64,000 nt of DNA from the NCBI RefSeq assembly GCF_039536765.1, contig NZ_BAAAZF010000001.1, forward strand, positions 1,984,001 through 2,048,000, written 5' to 3'. This DNA is from Parerythrobacter jejuensis (GTDB taxonomy: Bacteria; Pseudomonadota; Alphaproteobacteria; Sphingomonadales; Sphingomonadaceae). This document shows, piece after piece, positions 54,974 through 64,000 of this stretch. A program made the position numbers and the translations under genes. The notes below the pieces were generated by a model. It saw only the letters and a list, made by a program, of their open reading frames with translations. It did no database searches and was not told the origin of the DNA. Each line of letters opens with the position of its first letter. The first letter of the stretch is position 1.

Positions 54974-56271
54974 TGGCAGAGGCTGCCTATCCAACCCTTT
55001 CGCCGGAGCTGGCACGCACAGTGATCGACCCGCATTCCTATGCCGAATGGGATGGGTTGCTCGACACTTTCGATCACCTTCGCCAGACCAAGCCTCTGGC
55101 GAAAATCGTGCCGGACGAGGAAGGGTTGTTCGAACCATTCTGGCTCGTCACCCGCTATGATGATGTGATGCGAATGAGCAAGGACAATGCGACCTTCCTC
55201 AACAATCCGCGCCCGGTTGTCTTCAGCCTTAACTCCGCGATTGAATTCTCTCGCCAGGCCACCGGCAGTAATATGCTGGTCGATTCCCTGGTGGTGTTCG
55301 ATGCCCCGGTTCATCCGAAATACCGCAAACTGACCCAAGACTGGTTCATGCCGCGCAATCTCAAGCAGATCGAGGATGAGATCCGCGCGCTGGCGAACCG
55401 TACTGTCGATGCCATGGTCGCGGCCGGGCCGGAAGTTGATTTCTGCAAGCTGGTTTCGGGGCCGTATCCTCTACATGTTGTCATGCAGATTCTAGGCGTG
55501 CCGGAAGAAGACGAGCCTCGGATGCAAATGCTCACCCAGCAGATGTTTGGCGGGCAGGATGCCGACCTTTCGGGCACAGGCATGGAGAACATGACGCCCG
55601 AGCAGGTTGTCCAACTGGTCGCAGGCGCTGTCAAAAGCTTCGAAGACTATTTTGCCGATATTGCCCGCCAACGTCGCGAGAACCCGACTGATGATGTCGC
55701 CAGCGTGATCGCCAATGCCAAGGTGGATGGTGCGCCACTTCCTGACCGGGACATGGCCGGATATTACATCATCGTAGCTACGGCCGGACACGATACCACT
55801 TCGGCCAGCACAGCAGGGGCAATGATGGCACTGGCGCAGGATCAGGAGCAATGGGCGCGGGTGAAAGCAGACCGCAGCTTGCTCCCCGGCATTGTCGAGG
55901 AGGCGATCCGCTGGACGACACCAGTGCAGCATTTTATGCGTACGGCGGCTGAAGATACCGAATTGGGTGGCCAGACCATCAAGAAAGGCGACTGGCTGAT
56001 GATGAATTATGTCGCGGCCAATCATGACCCGGCGCAATTCGATAACCCGCGCGCCTTTGACGCGGCGCGTAGCCCGAACCGGCATGTGGCTTTCGGCGCC
56101 GGGGCACACCAGTGCCTTGGCCTGCATCTTGCCCGGCTGGAAATGCGGATCCTGTTCGAAACACTGCTGGACCGCATTGCTTCATTCGAATTGGCGGGAG
56201 AACCCCAGCGTGCGAATTCGACATTTGTCGGTGGGCTCAAGACCCTACCACTGAGGTTTACCGCATCATGA
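54973..56271 (+). CDS. Cytochrome P450
   Basis: A 432-residue soluble P450. The I-helix motif is ATAGHDTTSAS, the ExxR motif EEAIRWTTP and the heme loop FGAGAHQCLGLHLAR with the Cys ligand. PTP-like segments (DTELGGQTIKKGDWLMMNYV) are normal. It is distinct from the CYP153-like P450 at 24338. It shares its first base with the ligase stop (TGATG) and overlaps the SDR start by 4 nt, so all three are one catabolic unit. Electrons probably come from a ferredoxin system such as the reductase at 30358, which is inference. Confidence 0.93.
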   Translation: MAEAAYPTLSPELARTVIDPHSYAEWDGLLDTFDHLRQTKPLAKIVPDEEGLFEPFWLVTRYDDVMRMSKDNATFLNNPRPVVFSLNSAIEFSRQATGSNMLVDSLVVFDAPVHPKYRKLTQDWFMPRNLKQIEDEIRALANRTVDAMVAAGPEVDFCKLVSGPYPLHVVMQILGVPEEDEPRMQMLTQQMFGGQDADLSGTGMENMTPEQVVQLVAGAVKSFEDYFADIARQRRENPTDDVASVIANAKVDGAPLPDRDMAGYYIIVATAGHDTTSASTAGAMMALAQDQEQWARVKADRSLLPGIVEEAIRWTTPVQHFMRTAAEDTELGGQTIKKGDWLMMNYVAANHDPAQFDNPRAFDAARSPNRHVAFGAGAHQCLGLHLARLEMRILFETLLDRIASFELAGEPQRANSTFVGGLKTLPLRFTAS

Positions 56272-57005
56272 CCGATCCAATGGATTTCACCGGCAAGCAA
56301 GTGCTGATCGTTGGCGGATCGAGCGGTATCGGCAACGGTATGGCGCATGCCTTCCTCGCGCGCGGCGCTGAAGTGCATGTCTGGGGCACACGCGCCAACG
56401 CTTCGGATTATGGTGATGAGCCGGGCTCGGACCTGACCGGGCTGCACTATGCCCAGGTCGATGTCAGCGACCCCGACCAGATTGATCGTGCCCCTGCCTT
56501 CGATAGCCTTGATGTGCTGATCTGTTGTCAGGGCGCGGTGCAATATCGCCGGGCAGAATTCGAGCGGGAGGGTTGGGATCAAGTCCTTGCCGTCAACGTC
56601 AGTTCGGTAATGGATTGTGGGCGCAAATACCGCGCTGCCTTGTCTGCGGCTGGCGGAAACATGATTGTGGTTAGCTCTACCGCTGCATTTCACGCCACTA
56701 TCGGCAACCCCGCTTATGGCGCGTCGAAAGCGGCGGCGGTTGCCCTGGTGAAAAACCTGGCGGCTGCATGGGCGGGCGAGGGCATTCGCGTAAACGGCAT
56801 CGCGCCTGGTTTCGTCGCCACCAAGATGACCAAGGTTACCACCGACAATCCTAAACGGATGGCGGGGGCGCTGGCCAAGATCCCGCTCGGAAGGATGGGA
56901 GAGCCATCCGAATTGGCGGGCGCGGCTCTTTTTCTCGCTTCGCCTTTGTCATCCTACGTCTTGGGGCAGACTCTCGTTGTGGATGGCGGTCTGACGCTTT
57001 CCTAG
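56268..57005 (+). CDS. Short-chain dehydrogenase/reductase
   Basis: A 245-residue SDR. The cofactor motif is VLIVGGSSGIGNGMAHAFLA, followed by the NNAG-region variant LICCQGAVQYRR, the catalytic Ser in NMIVVSSTAAFHATIGN, YGASKAAAVALVKNLA with Tyr and Lys, and NGIAPGFVATKM. It probably oxidises an alcohol made by the adjacent P450. ATG at 56268 overlaps the P450 stop by 4 nt. The convergent galU gene overlaps its stop by 4 nt. Confidence 0.93.
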   Translation: MTDPMDFTGKQVLIVGGSSGIGNGMAHAFLARGAEVHVWGTRANASDYGDEPGSDLTGLHYAQVDVSDPDQIDRAPAFDSLDVLICCQGAVQYRRAEFEREGWDQVLAVNVSSVMDCGRKYRAALSAAGGNMIVVSSTAAFHATIGNPAYGASKAAAVALVKNLAAAWAGEGIRVNGIAPGFVATKMTKVTTDNPKRMAGALAKIPLGRMGEPSELAGAALFLASPLSSYVLGQTLVVDGGLTLS

Positions 57006-57883
57006 GAGAGCAAGCGCTTGGCCATGGTGCGCACTTCTGCGCCCATATCGTCACGCTCCATCGCCAGTGCGAGCGTTGCCTCGACAAAGCCGAGCTTGCT
57101 GCCGCAATCGTACCGGCGGCCGTTGAAAGTGACGGCGTGGAAGGGCTGGTCACCGATCATTTTAGCCATGGCATCGGTCAATTGGATTTCGCCTCCCGCA
57201 CCTGTGCCCTGGTTCTCGAGCACCCGCATCACCTCGGGCTGAAGGATGTAACGGCCGGAGATGATTTTGTTGGAGGGCGCTTGATCGACGGGTGGCTTTT
57301 CCACCAGCCCGCGCACTTCGGTCAAAGGGCCATCCGCTTGCCCCGGATCGATCACGCCATAGCTCGACACATCTTCGTGCGGCACTTCCAACACGCTGAT
57401 CAGGTTGCCGCCGGTCTTTTCATAGGCATCTACCATCTGCTTCATGCAGCCCGATCCATTCTTGTGCCCGATCATCAACTCGTCCGGCAGGAAGATGGCA
57501 AAGGGGTCATCGCCGACAATTGCTCGTGCGCACCAGATTGCGTGTCCTAGGCCCATCGGGACTTGCTGTCGTACGGTAATGATATCGCCCGGGGTAGCGC
57601 GTGTCGCATCAAGGATCGACATATCCTTGCCGCGATCACCCATCGTACTTTCCAGCTCGTAGGCGACATCGAAATGTTCGACGATGGCGGTCTTGCCCCG
57701 TCCGGTTACGAAGATCATTTGCTCGATCCCGGCCTCGCGCGCTTCATCCACCGCATATTGGATCAGTGGCCGATCAACTATCGGGAGAAGCTCCTTGGGA
57801 ATGGCCTTGGTGGCGGGTAGGAATCGTGTGCCGAGCCCTGCTACAGGGAAGACGGCTTTCTTGATCGGTTTGGGGTTGGTCAT
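57002..57883 (-). CDS. galU: UTP-glucose-1-phosphate uridylyltransferase
   Basis: Makes UDP-glucose for envelope polysaccharides. The 293-residue protein has the nucleotide loop AVFPVAGLGTRFLPATKAIP with KELLPIVDRPLIQYAVDEAR, the region VRQQVPMGLGHAIWCARAIV and the sugar-site VEKPPVDQAPSNKIISGRYI. Length and motifs are typical of bacterial GalU. Cytosolic. Divergent from murA, with 121 nt between. Confidence 0.96.
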   Translation of the reverse strand: MTNPKPIKKAVFPVAGLGTRFLPATKAIPKELLPIVDRPLIQYAVDEAREAGIEQMIFVTGRGKTAIVEHFDVAYELESTMGDRGKDMSILDATRATPGDIITVRQQVPMGLGHAIWCARAIVGDDPFAIFLPDELMIGHKNGSGCMKQMVDAYEKTGGNLISVLEVPHEDVSSYGVIDPGQADGPLTEVRGLVEKPPVDQAPSNKIISGRYILQPEVMRVLENQGTGAGGEIQLTDAMAKMIGDQPFHAVTFNGRRYDCGSKLGFVEATLALAMERDDMGAEVRTMAKRLLS

Positions 57884-58004
57884 GGGGTTTCCGATAGGAA
57901 CTATGTGCTGCCGAGGTCAAATAGCGTCACCGGGTTTCAAGGCAGTTACGATCCGATCGTGGCCAATTACTTGCCTTGCCAGCCAGCCAAGCTAAACCGC
58001 CGCG

Positions 58005-59285
58005 ATGGACAAACTTGTAATCAATGGCGGTAACCGTCTTTCCGGCACAATTCCGATCTCGGGGGCCAAGAACTCGGCTCTCACGCTGATCCCCTGTGCC
58101 TTGCTGACTGACGAGCCACTGACCCTGCGCAACCTGCCCCGTCTCGCGGATATTGACGGGTTCCAGCACTTGATGGGTCAATTCGGAGTATCGATTGCGA
58201 TCCAGGGCAAGCGGCCCGAAGATTTCGGCCGTGTGGTGACATTCGAAGCGTCACGACTGACCACGTCTGTCGCCCCGTATGACTTGGTCCGCAAGATGCG
58301 TGCTTCGATCCTGGTACTTGGCCCGATGCTGGTTCGGGCGGGCGAGGCCACCGTCTCGCTTCCGGGTGGCTGTGCCATCGGCAATCGTCCGATCGACTTG
58401 CATTTGAAGGCCCTTGAGGCGATGGGTGCTGAGATCGAATTGGCGCAAGGTTATGTCAAAGCGATCCTGCCCGATGGGGGGCTACCCGGCGGTGATTACG
58501 ATTTCCCCGTCGTGTCCGTTGGCGCGACCGAGAATGCGCTGATGGCTGCCGTGCTGGCCAACGGCACCAGCCGAATTACCAATGCCGCGCGCGAACCCGA
58601 GATCGTCGACCTGTGCAATCTGTTGCTCGCCATGGGTGCGGAAATAGAGGGCGTTGGCTCCTCGGAACTTACGATCCATGGCGTGACGCGATTGAATGGC
58701 GCGACTTACAAGGTAATGGCCGACCGGATCGAGGCGGGGTCATATGCTTGCGCCGCCGCCATTACGGGCGGGCAAGTGACGCTCGCCGGGGCCAAGGCCG
58801 AAGAAATGATGGCTACACTCAATGCGCTGGAAGATATCGGGGTCGAGGTAAGCCACGACAAGCATGGCGTAACGGTTGCGGCCAATGGACCGCTCAAGGC
58901 GACAAATCTCACTACGGCACCCTATCCGGGCCTCGCCACTGACATGCAGGCGCAATTGATGAGCCTGCTGTGCAAGGCAGAAGGCAACAGCGTTCTCAAG
59001 GAAACGATCTTCGAGAACCGGTATATGCATGTGCCCGAATTGAACCGGATGGGCGCTGATATCGAGACCGAGGGTCGTACTGCGATTGTAAAGGGTCCGT
59101 GCGATCTGACCGGGGCCGAAGTAATGGCAACCGATCTTCGTGCGTCGATGAGCCTGATCATTGCAGCGCTGGCAGCTGAAGGGGAAACGCAGGTGCGCAG
59201 GATTTATCACCTTGATCGCGGCTATGAGCGTTTGGAAGAGAAGCTTCAGCTGGTCGGAGCCGACATTGAAAGGGTCGACGACTAG
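58005..59285 (+). CDS. murA: UDP-N-acetylglucosamine 1-carboxyvinyltransferase
   Basis: First committed step of peptidoglycan synthesis, adding enolpyruvate to UDP-GlcNAc. The 426-residue EPSP-synthase-fold enzyme begins [20 protein letters not shown] with GAKNSAL. The loop [16 protein letters not shown] carries the catalytic Cys123, the target of fosfomycin; it is Cys here, not Asp. Later motifs [18 protein letters not shown] and [10 protein letters not shown]-like [15 protein letters not shown] fit. Standard length and domain order. Confidence 0.97.
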   Translation: MDKLVINGGNRLSGTIPISGAKNSALTLIPCALLTDEPLTLRNLPRLADIDGFQHLMGQFGVSIAIQGKRPEDFGRVVTFEASRLTTSVAPYDLVRKMRASILVLGPMLVRAGEATVSLPGGCAIGNRPIDLHLKALEAMGAEIELAQGYVKAILPDGGLPGGDYDFPVVSVGATENALMAAVLANGTSRITNAAREPEIVDLCNLLLAMGAEIEGVGSSELTIHGVTRLNGATYKVMADRIEAGSYACAAAITGGQVTLAGAKAEEMMATLNALEDIGVEVSHDKHGVTVAANGPLKATNLTTAPYPGLATDMQAQLMSLLCKAEGNSVLKETIFENRYMHVPELNRMGADIETEGRTAIVKGPCDLTGAEVMATDLRASMSLIIAALAAEGETQVRRIYHLDRGYERLEEKLQLVGADIERVDD

Positions 59286-59394
59286 CCTGTCTCGACCTGA
59301 CCTGCTGGGCTGTGATACCATCTGTGGCCGAGGGGGCGGACCATATCCCGCATAGCGTTCGATCCTGAAGATCTCACTGGGTGAGGAGGGGCGC

Positions 59395-60012
59395 ATGACG
59401 GGCGAGAGTGGTTCGAGATGGAAGACATTTGCTGTCGTTATCGGTGCCATTGCCGCGTTGCTAACAGCGATTGGAGGCCTGCTCACGCAAATCGGCGCCT
59501 TCTACGATGAACCGGATGCCGGACAAGGCGACGCCCCAACTGTAATGCAGCCGAACCCGGCACCACAAAACACTGCGCCAGTCCCATCGAGTCCATCGCA
59601 GAACGCGCTTGCTGACAAACAAGCGCTGCAGATGGCGGAGGCCCAAACGACGCGCATTGTTGATGCAATCCGCCGCCAGGATTTGGGCCCGATTGTCGCC
59701 TTGGCCGACCCGCCCGTATTTCTTGATCAGGGCACATTGGTGCTGAGCAAGGCAGATTTTCGCCAACGGCTTCGCGCTATGTTTAAACGCAATAGCGGCG
59801 ACGCTCCGATGCCACGGCCTGACAGGATAAAAGCCTATTCGATCGGGGATGCCCGCAATCAGGGCTTCGTTGCCGAGGGAGATCGGGCGATCAGCCGGCT
59901 CAACCTCACCAATGACGATTTGATTGCCATCGCCGATTTCGATGGGGAAGCCGTGGCCTTCTATTTCCGCCGCAAGTCAGACGGCATTGGCTTGGCAGCG
60001 ATCTGGGACTAG
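59395..60012 (+). CDS. Membrane-anchored hypothetical protein
   Basis: A 205-residue protein with one N-terminal span (TFAVVIGAIAALLTAIGGLL), a Pro/Gln/Ser-rich linker (about residues 45-80) and a compact C-terminal domain that looks NTF2-like by its helix-then-strand pattern (ALQMAEAQTTRIVDAIRRQD, later SIGDARNQGFVAEGDRAISR). I recognise no named family. GAGGAGG lies 5-10 nt before the ATG. It overlaps the convergent ribbon-helix-helix gene by 4 nt. Function unknown. Confidence 0.72.
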   Translation: MTGESGSRWKTFAVVIGAIAALLTAIGGLLTQIGAFYDEPDAGQGDAPTVMQPNPAPQNTAPVPSSPSQNALADKQALQMAEAQTTRIVDAIRRQDLGPIVALADPPVFLDQGTLVLSKADFRQRLRAMFKRNSGDAPMPRPDRIKAYSIGDARNQGFVAEGDRAISRLNLTNDDLIAIADFDGEAVAFYFRRKSDGIGLAAIWD

Positions 60013-60245
60013 TCGCTGCGCTCTTTGAGAACGAGCCAGACCCGCACAGCGCTAGCCAGACCTGGTGGTGTTTCTGCCGCAATCCTTTCCGCATCAATTC
60101 GCGCCACCAGGGCATTGATCGGAATGCCTTCATCCTCTGCGGCGATCCTGAGCATCTCCCAGAAAAGCGGCTCCAGACTGATAGATGTCTTGTGACCCGC
60201 AATCTCGACGGACCGTTTGACGGGAGGATGATAGTTCTGGCGCAT
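60009..60245 (-). CDS. Ribbon-helix-helix domain protein
   Basis: A 78-residue protein of the RHH_4 type: KRSVEIAGHKTSISLEPLFW forms the strand, EMLRIAAEDEGIPINALVAR and LASAVRVWLVLKERSD the helices. Such proteins are small dimeric DNA-binding regulators, often autoregulatory. No toxin gene is adjacent, so an antitoxin role is unlikely. It lies 46 nt after the PilZ gene on the same strand. Confidence 0.83.
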   Translation of the reverse strand: MRQNYHPPVKRSVEIAGHKTSISLEPLFWEMLRIAAEDEGIPINALVARIDAERIAAETPPGLASAVRVWLVLKERSD

Positions 60246-60291
60246 ACGGGTATGCTAGACTCACAGCCGTGCCAAACAAGCGCTTCCGCAC

Positions 60292-60945
60292 TCAGGCAGC
60301 CCTGATGATGCCGGTCGTAGTGCGCTTTCTCGCTGGATTGGGTATCGTAAATGGCTGGAGCGAAAGCACCGTGTTGGCCAATTCTTCCACACTCATGGGC
60401 TGGTGAAAAGAAACGCCGTGTTGCGCGTTGTCTTGCCAGCAGACGATTGCTCGCCGAGGAGTATCGCCGCCGAACTCGAGAGCAATATGCTCGGCTATCG
60501 GGAGGCGAGCATCGCAATCGATCATGGCACCCGCACAGGAGAGATCGACCAGTCGAGCATGATGCGCGAGTGTGCCCTCGACGACCGTTGCGTCGGCAGA
60601 AACTTTCAGGCGGATGGGGCGGCTTTCGTAGGGGCTTGGCTCGTGGACGAAGTCTGCCAGCACAATCGGGCTGGCGAATCGGTAGCCTGCCTGGCGCTTG
60701 CCCAGCCACACGCGTTCGATCGGGTAGGTATCGCCGTTCGCCAATTGCAGCAGTACGCGAGGCTCTGGTGGGGCAGCATGAAGGAAGCGCAGGCCAGCTC
60801 CGTCCGTTGAGACATCGTGGATGACGCAGTAGTATTCGCCGCTCTGACAAATGACCTTTGCACTGCGAAGCAGGAGCGACGAACGGGCCGCTTTGCGACG
60901 ACCAGCATTGGTCGCCTCGTCATCTCCGCATTCAATATCGGGCAT
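60292..60945 (-). CDS. Tandem PilZ-like protein, paralogue of the one at 19193
   Basis: A 217-residue protein with two PilZ-like halves. The first has RKAAR (RxxxR) and HDVSTDGAGLRF (D-x-S-x-x-G), the c-di-GMP contacts; the second has VDLSCAGAM but no good Arg motif. Layout, length and spacing match the protein at 19193-19816, so the two look like paralogues of one sphingomonad type. ATG at 60945 begins MPDIECGDDEATN; GTG at 60993 is an alternative. It is probably a cytosolic c-di-GMP responder. Confidence 0.8.
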   Translation of the reverse strand: MPDIECGDDEATNAGRRKAARSSLLLRSAKVICQSGEYYCVIHDVSTDGAGLRFLHAAPPEPRVLLQLANGDTYPIERVWLGKRQAGYRFASPIVLADFVHEPSPYESRPIRLKVSADATVVEGTLAHHARLVDLSCAGAMIDCDARLPIAEHIALEFGGDTPRRAIVCWQDNAQHGVSFHQPMSVEELANTVLSLQPFTIPNPARKRTTTGIIRAA

Positions 60946-61059
60946 CCCGGCCACCTTGTATCCAGTCGCCACAACAGTGTGGACGGTGAACACTAGCCGA
61001 TCATGGTTAACGCCGCGTCAACCGTATTTTGGGCAGAAACACGCGGCTCTGAGTGCCGA

Positions 61060-61782
61060 TCAGTACATATGTTGGCCGCCATTGATGCTCATAGTGGAGC
61101 CGGTAACGAAACCGGCGTCATCCGAACATAAGAAGCTTACGCCGCGGGCAATTTCCTCGGCGTGGCCCAGTCGGCCAACAGGAATCTTGGCGACGATCTT
61201 TTCCAGAACCTGTTCGGGAACCGCTGCGACCATATCGGTGTCGATGTAGCCCGGAGCGATCGCATTCACAGTGATGTTGAAGCGCGCACCTTCTTGGGCG
61301 AGCGCTTTGGTGAATCCATGAATTCCGGATTTGGCTGCGGCATAGTTTACCTGGCCATACTGCCCGGCCTGACCATTGATTGAGCCGATATTGACGATAC
61401 GCCCCCATCCCCGTTCCTTCATGCCCGGGAAGCAAGCCTTGGCCATATTGAAGCAACCGCCCAGATTGACCCGCATGACGTCATGCCAGTCTTCGTAGCT
61501 CATCCGCAGCAAGGTCCCGTCCCGTGTGATCCCGGCATTGTTGACGACAACATCAACCGGCCCGACCTCTTCCGCCACCTTGATACAGCCTGCCATAGCG
61601 TCTTCGTGGTTTCCGACATCCCACTTGTAGCAATGGATGCCAGTCTCTTCCGCGCATTCTCGGGCGGCTTCGTCATTGCCGGCATAATTGGCGACGACCG
61701 TGAAGCCATCGGACTTCAAAGTCTCGCAAATGGCGCGTCCAATACCCCGTGTCCCGCCCGTTACAATCGCTACTCGTGCCAT
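61060..61782 (-). CDS. phbB: Acetoacetyl-CoA reductase
   Basis: A 240-residue SDR that reduces acetoacetyl-CoA to (R)-3-hydroxybutyryl-CoA for polyhydroxybutyrate. It has VAIVTGGTRGIGRAICETLK, VVNNAGITRDGTLLRM, the Ser/Tyr/Lys set GSINGQAGQYGQVNYAAAKS and NAIAPGYIDTDMVAAVP, all close to PhaB. GGAGGG precedes the ATG at 61782, which decides the start. No PHB synthase is in the window; 3-oxoacyl-ACP reductase (FabG) is the main alternative. Confidence 0.9.
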   Translation of the reverse strand: MARVAIVTGGTRGIGRAICETLKSDGFTVVANYAGNDEAARECAEETGIHCYKWDVGNHEDAMAGCIKVAEEVGPVDVVVNNAGITRDGTLLRMSYEDWHDVMRVNLGGCFNMAKACFPGMKERGWGRIVNIGSINGQAGQYGQVNYAAAKSGIHGFTKALAQEGARFNITVNAIAPGYIDTDMVAAVPEQVLEKIVAKIPVGRLGHAEEIARGVSFLCSDDAGFVTGSTMSINGGQHMY

Positions 61783-61845
61783 ATCCGATCCCTCCATGCC
61801 TGCATATTTGCTCTGCATGACGTAACGTCAGGCAGTGGTGCGGGC

Positions 61846-61870
61846 AAAGAAAAACCCCGCCGGAGCGGGG
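61846..61870 (-). terminator. Rho-independent terminator of the 61919-62677 gene
   Basis: On the minus strand CCCCGC-TCCG-GCGGGG forms a perfect 6-bp GC stem (61870-61855), followed by TTTTTCTTT. It lies 49 nt after that gene's stop. Confidence 0.88.
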
Positions 61871-61918
61871 TCATGCAATCGAATTCAGGTCAACGGTAGC
61901 TAGACCTTCGATTGAGGG

Positions 61919-62677
61919 TCAGAAACGCAATTGGGTCCCGACATAGACTGCCTGGCTGTCTTCGACACCGTCAGTCAGAGGGGCAAGGCGATCGCGTTCT
62001 TGCGACAAGCGGACGCCGGCAGTCACATCAATATTGCGCGAAACCCGGTACGAGCCGCCCAGATCGACACTTTGTTCGCCCAAGCCCTCGAGCGTGCGCG
62101 GAGCACGACCCGGGTTGCGTTCTGTTTCCAGTGCAATGCGTGGCTGGAACCTGCTCGGCTTGTCTTCGGCCGTGGCGTCGCTGGGACGGAACTGCGCCAG
62201 GTCAGGCATTTCAATCTTCGAAACTCCGGCCGGCAACCTGGCTGCCGGTTTGGCGAAGCTCTGATAACCACGTGCAACCCCCAGATCGAAGCGGGTCGGC
62301 GCAATTGTGACCTTCCGGTTGCCCGGCGTGTTCTCGGCCATGTCGATAGCGGAGCGTACGGAAATGGCTCGCGCTGTCTCATCGTCAACACGGACCGCGA
62401 CGGTTACTGTGCGCGAGCCGGGCGCTTTGCCACCGGCGGGTGTAAAACGAAGAGCTTTGCGCGAGGCCGCATACCGATTGTTGACGCGCTCTGCGAGGAC
62501 GGGGTCGACACTGCCCGGAGTAAACCGGGGTGCGTTCTGGTCGAGCGGTGCGAACACTGCGTCTGACACGGCCAAGCTGGCCGTCGGAATGGCAAGAAGC
62601 GCACCTGCAGCGACCAGCGTGGGCACGAGGCCCTGCTTGATAGTCGATGCAAAATTGCGGCTCATTTTTATACTCAT
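61919..62677 (-). CDS. Secreted protein, possible outer-membrane beta-barrel type
   Basis: A 252-residue protein with a clear signal peptide (IKQGLVPTLVAAGALLAIPTAS). The last 60 residues form alternating strands (SVDLGGSYRVSRNIDVTAGVRL) and end in Phe (GTQLRF), as in outer-membrane barrels. The middle is rich in Arg/Pro/Ala and shows no catalytic motif. The start may be Met1 (62677) or Met5 (62665). It has its own terminator and a 289-nt upstream gap where I see no other gene. Function unknown. Confidence 0.7.
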   Translation of the reverse strand: MSIKMSRNFASTIKQGLVPTLVAAGALLAIPTASLAVSDAVFAPLDQNAPRFTPGSVDPVLAERVNNRYAASRKALRFTPAGGKAPGSRTVTVAVRVDDETARAISVRSAIDMAENTPGNRKVTIAPTRFDLGVARGYQSFAKPAARLPAGVSKIEMPDLAQFRPSDATAEDKPSRFQPRIALETERNPGRAPRTLEGLGEQSVDLGGSYRVSRNIDVTAGVRLSQERDRLAPLTDGVEDSQAVYVGTQLRF

Positions 62678-62966
62678 CCCCGTTCAGAACGTTCACAAAA
62701 GCACATTCTGGCTGAACGACTCGTGAAAGCTCTGATGAAAAGACTAGGCTGCGAGTCGCCGCATGGCCAGTTTTTCCACAGTCCGCCTGAGTCATTACCT
62801 GAATGTGTTGCATCCCGCCCACAAAGGCGGATTAGCCAACGCGGCGCCCATTCACCTGTGATACACGCAAAGGCGGCACATAGGGAGGATAGAGGCCTTA
62901 CTTGCCGCGCACGCGATGGAGGCTATAGAGGCTTGCACATCTAGTTGAGGACGACAGATCCATTCC

Positions 62967-63419
62967 ATGAGCATTTTTCCGGCCAATCCTACTTCGTTTG
63001 CCCGCACGGCCCTCGTGGGCGTTGCGCTTGCATCCCTGACTGCCTGTGGCGGCAAGGATCGTCCGCAGGCTGACCTTGCTGCGTCGCAAGTGACGACAAT
63101 CGGGGTGAACTCCTATTTATGGCGGGCTTCGCTTGAGACTGTCAGTTTCGCGCCATTGCTGCAGGCGGATAGCGCCGGCGGCGTTATCGTGACCGACTGG
63201 TATACGAACCCCTCCAATACGAGTGAGCGGGTCAAGGTGACTGTCGCGATCCTGGACCAGGATTTGCGCGCCGATGCCTTGCGCGTTGCGGCTAGTCGCC
63301 AGGTCGCCCAGGGTGGAACCTGGGTCGATGCCCCGGTTCAGGCCGCCACAGTGCAGAAGCTGGAAGACATTATCCTGACGAAAGCGCGCGAACTGCGTCG
63401 CCAGGCTGTAGCCAGCTAA
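62967..63419 (+). CDS. DUF3576 lipoprotein
   Basis: A 150-residue lipoprotein (TALVGVALASLTAC, lipobox Cys27) of the DUF3576 family: VTTIGVNSYLWRASLETVSF, then DSAGGVIVTDWYTNPSNTSE and VAILDQDLRADALRVAA. The family is alphaproteobacterial, usually directly before leuS, as here (24 nt). Its role is unknown; it may belong to outer-membrane assembly, since lptE often follows leuS in this group. Confidence 0.9.
   Translation: MSIFPANPTSFARTALVGVALASLTACGGKDRPQADLAASQVTTIGVNSYLWRASLETVSFAPLLQADSAGGVIVTDWYTNPSNTSERVKVTVAILDQDLRADALRVAASRQVAQGGTWVDAPVQAATVQKLEDIILTKARELRRQAVAS

Positions 63420-64000
<581 letters not shown>

Noticed and set aside
60009-60245. Ribbon-helix-helix protein as an antitoxin
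   Set aside because: No short toxin-like gene is adjacent on the same strand; neighbours are a convergent membrane protein and a PilZ gene.
62678-62720. Alphaproteobacterial LexA-type box (GTTC-N7-GTTC) before the secreted protein gene
   Set aside because: GTTC repeats are present but the spacing is 5 nt, not 7.

Overview
The window is a chromosomal stretch of an alphaproteobacterium, most likely a sphingomonad close to Erythrobacter/Altererythrobacter. The pointers are its high GC content, a 1571-residue NAD-type glutamate dehydrogenase, a DUF3576 lipoprotein gene before leuS, a heparinase-like gene before purH, many envelope lipoproteins, a CYP153-like P450 and a POT peptide transporter. 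The genus is an inference. I saw no insertion sequence, prophage, CRISPR array or rRNA. One tRNA gene, Leu(UAA), is present. Genes are tightly packed, with many 4-nt stop/start overlaps.

Left edge (1-2867, minus strand): a small RiPP locus of lasso-peptide type. It holds a PqqD-like recognition protein, a 43-residue precursor, an asparagine-synthetase-like cyclase and the start of an ABC exporter. The leader matches lasso leaders and the core begins AGPG, as in paeninodin-type peptides, but the core has no Asp or Glu to close a lasso ring. A Gln sits at position 9. This is the most unusual item in the window.

3.0-12.3 kb: housekeeping genes rpe, heparinase-like, purH, a 50-residue membrane protein coupled to lipoprotein MsrA, a Zur-like regulator and dxs, then a membrane alpha/beta hydrolase. 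A thioesterase and an HxlR regulator are divergent across a perfect inverted repeat. 12.3-18.4 kb: an NnrU protein, then a peptide-use operon of a POT transporter, an active amidohydrolase lipoprotein, a metal-ligand-less amidohydrolase homologue and a periplasmic FKBP, facing a GntR regulator. 18.5-24.2 kb: ihfB, tRNA-Leu, a PilZ protein, a surface-glycan trio (UGM-like flavoprotein, GtrA, polytopic GT-C-like protein) and a Tat/lipoprotein MsrB.

24.3-31.6 kb: a CYP153-like P450 with a palindromic upstream site, an ABC-2 exporter pair, queG, a family III CoA-transferase and a rhodocoxin-type ferredoxin reductase that could serve the P450. 31.7-39.4 kb: NAD-glutamate dehydrogenase, an LLM flavin oxidoreductase with a hydrolase, and a four-gene overlapping operon (two membrane proteins, an XRE regulator, a 35-residue lipoprotein). 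39.6-53.3 kb: Tat-exported PhoD, thrS, a TauE-type permease, a run of DUF1223, 40-residue protein, agmatine deiminase and M28 peptidase, then glnE, a peroxiredoxin, a DUF455 ferritin-like protein and an M23 peptidase ended by a strong terminator.

53.4-64.0 kb: an acyl-CoA ligase / P450 / SDR operon, galU, murA, a second PilZ protein, a ribbon-helix-helix protein, an acetoacetyl-CoA reductase, a secreted possible outer-membrane protein, a DUF3576 lipoprotein and the first part of leuS.
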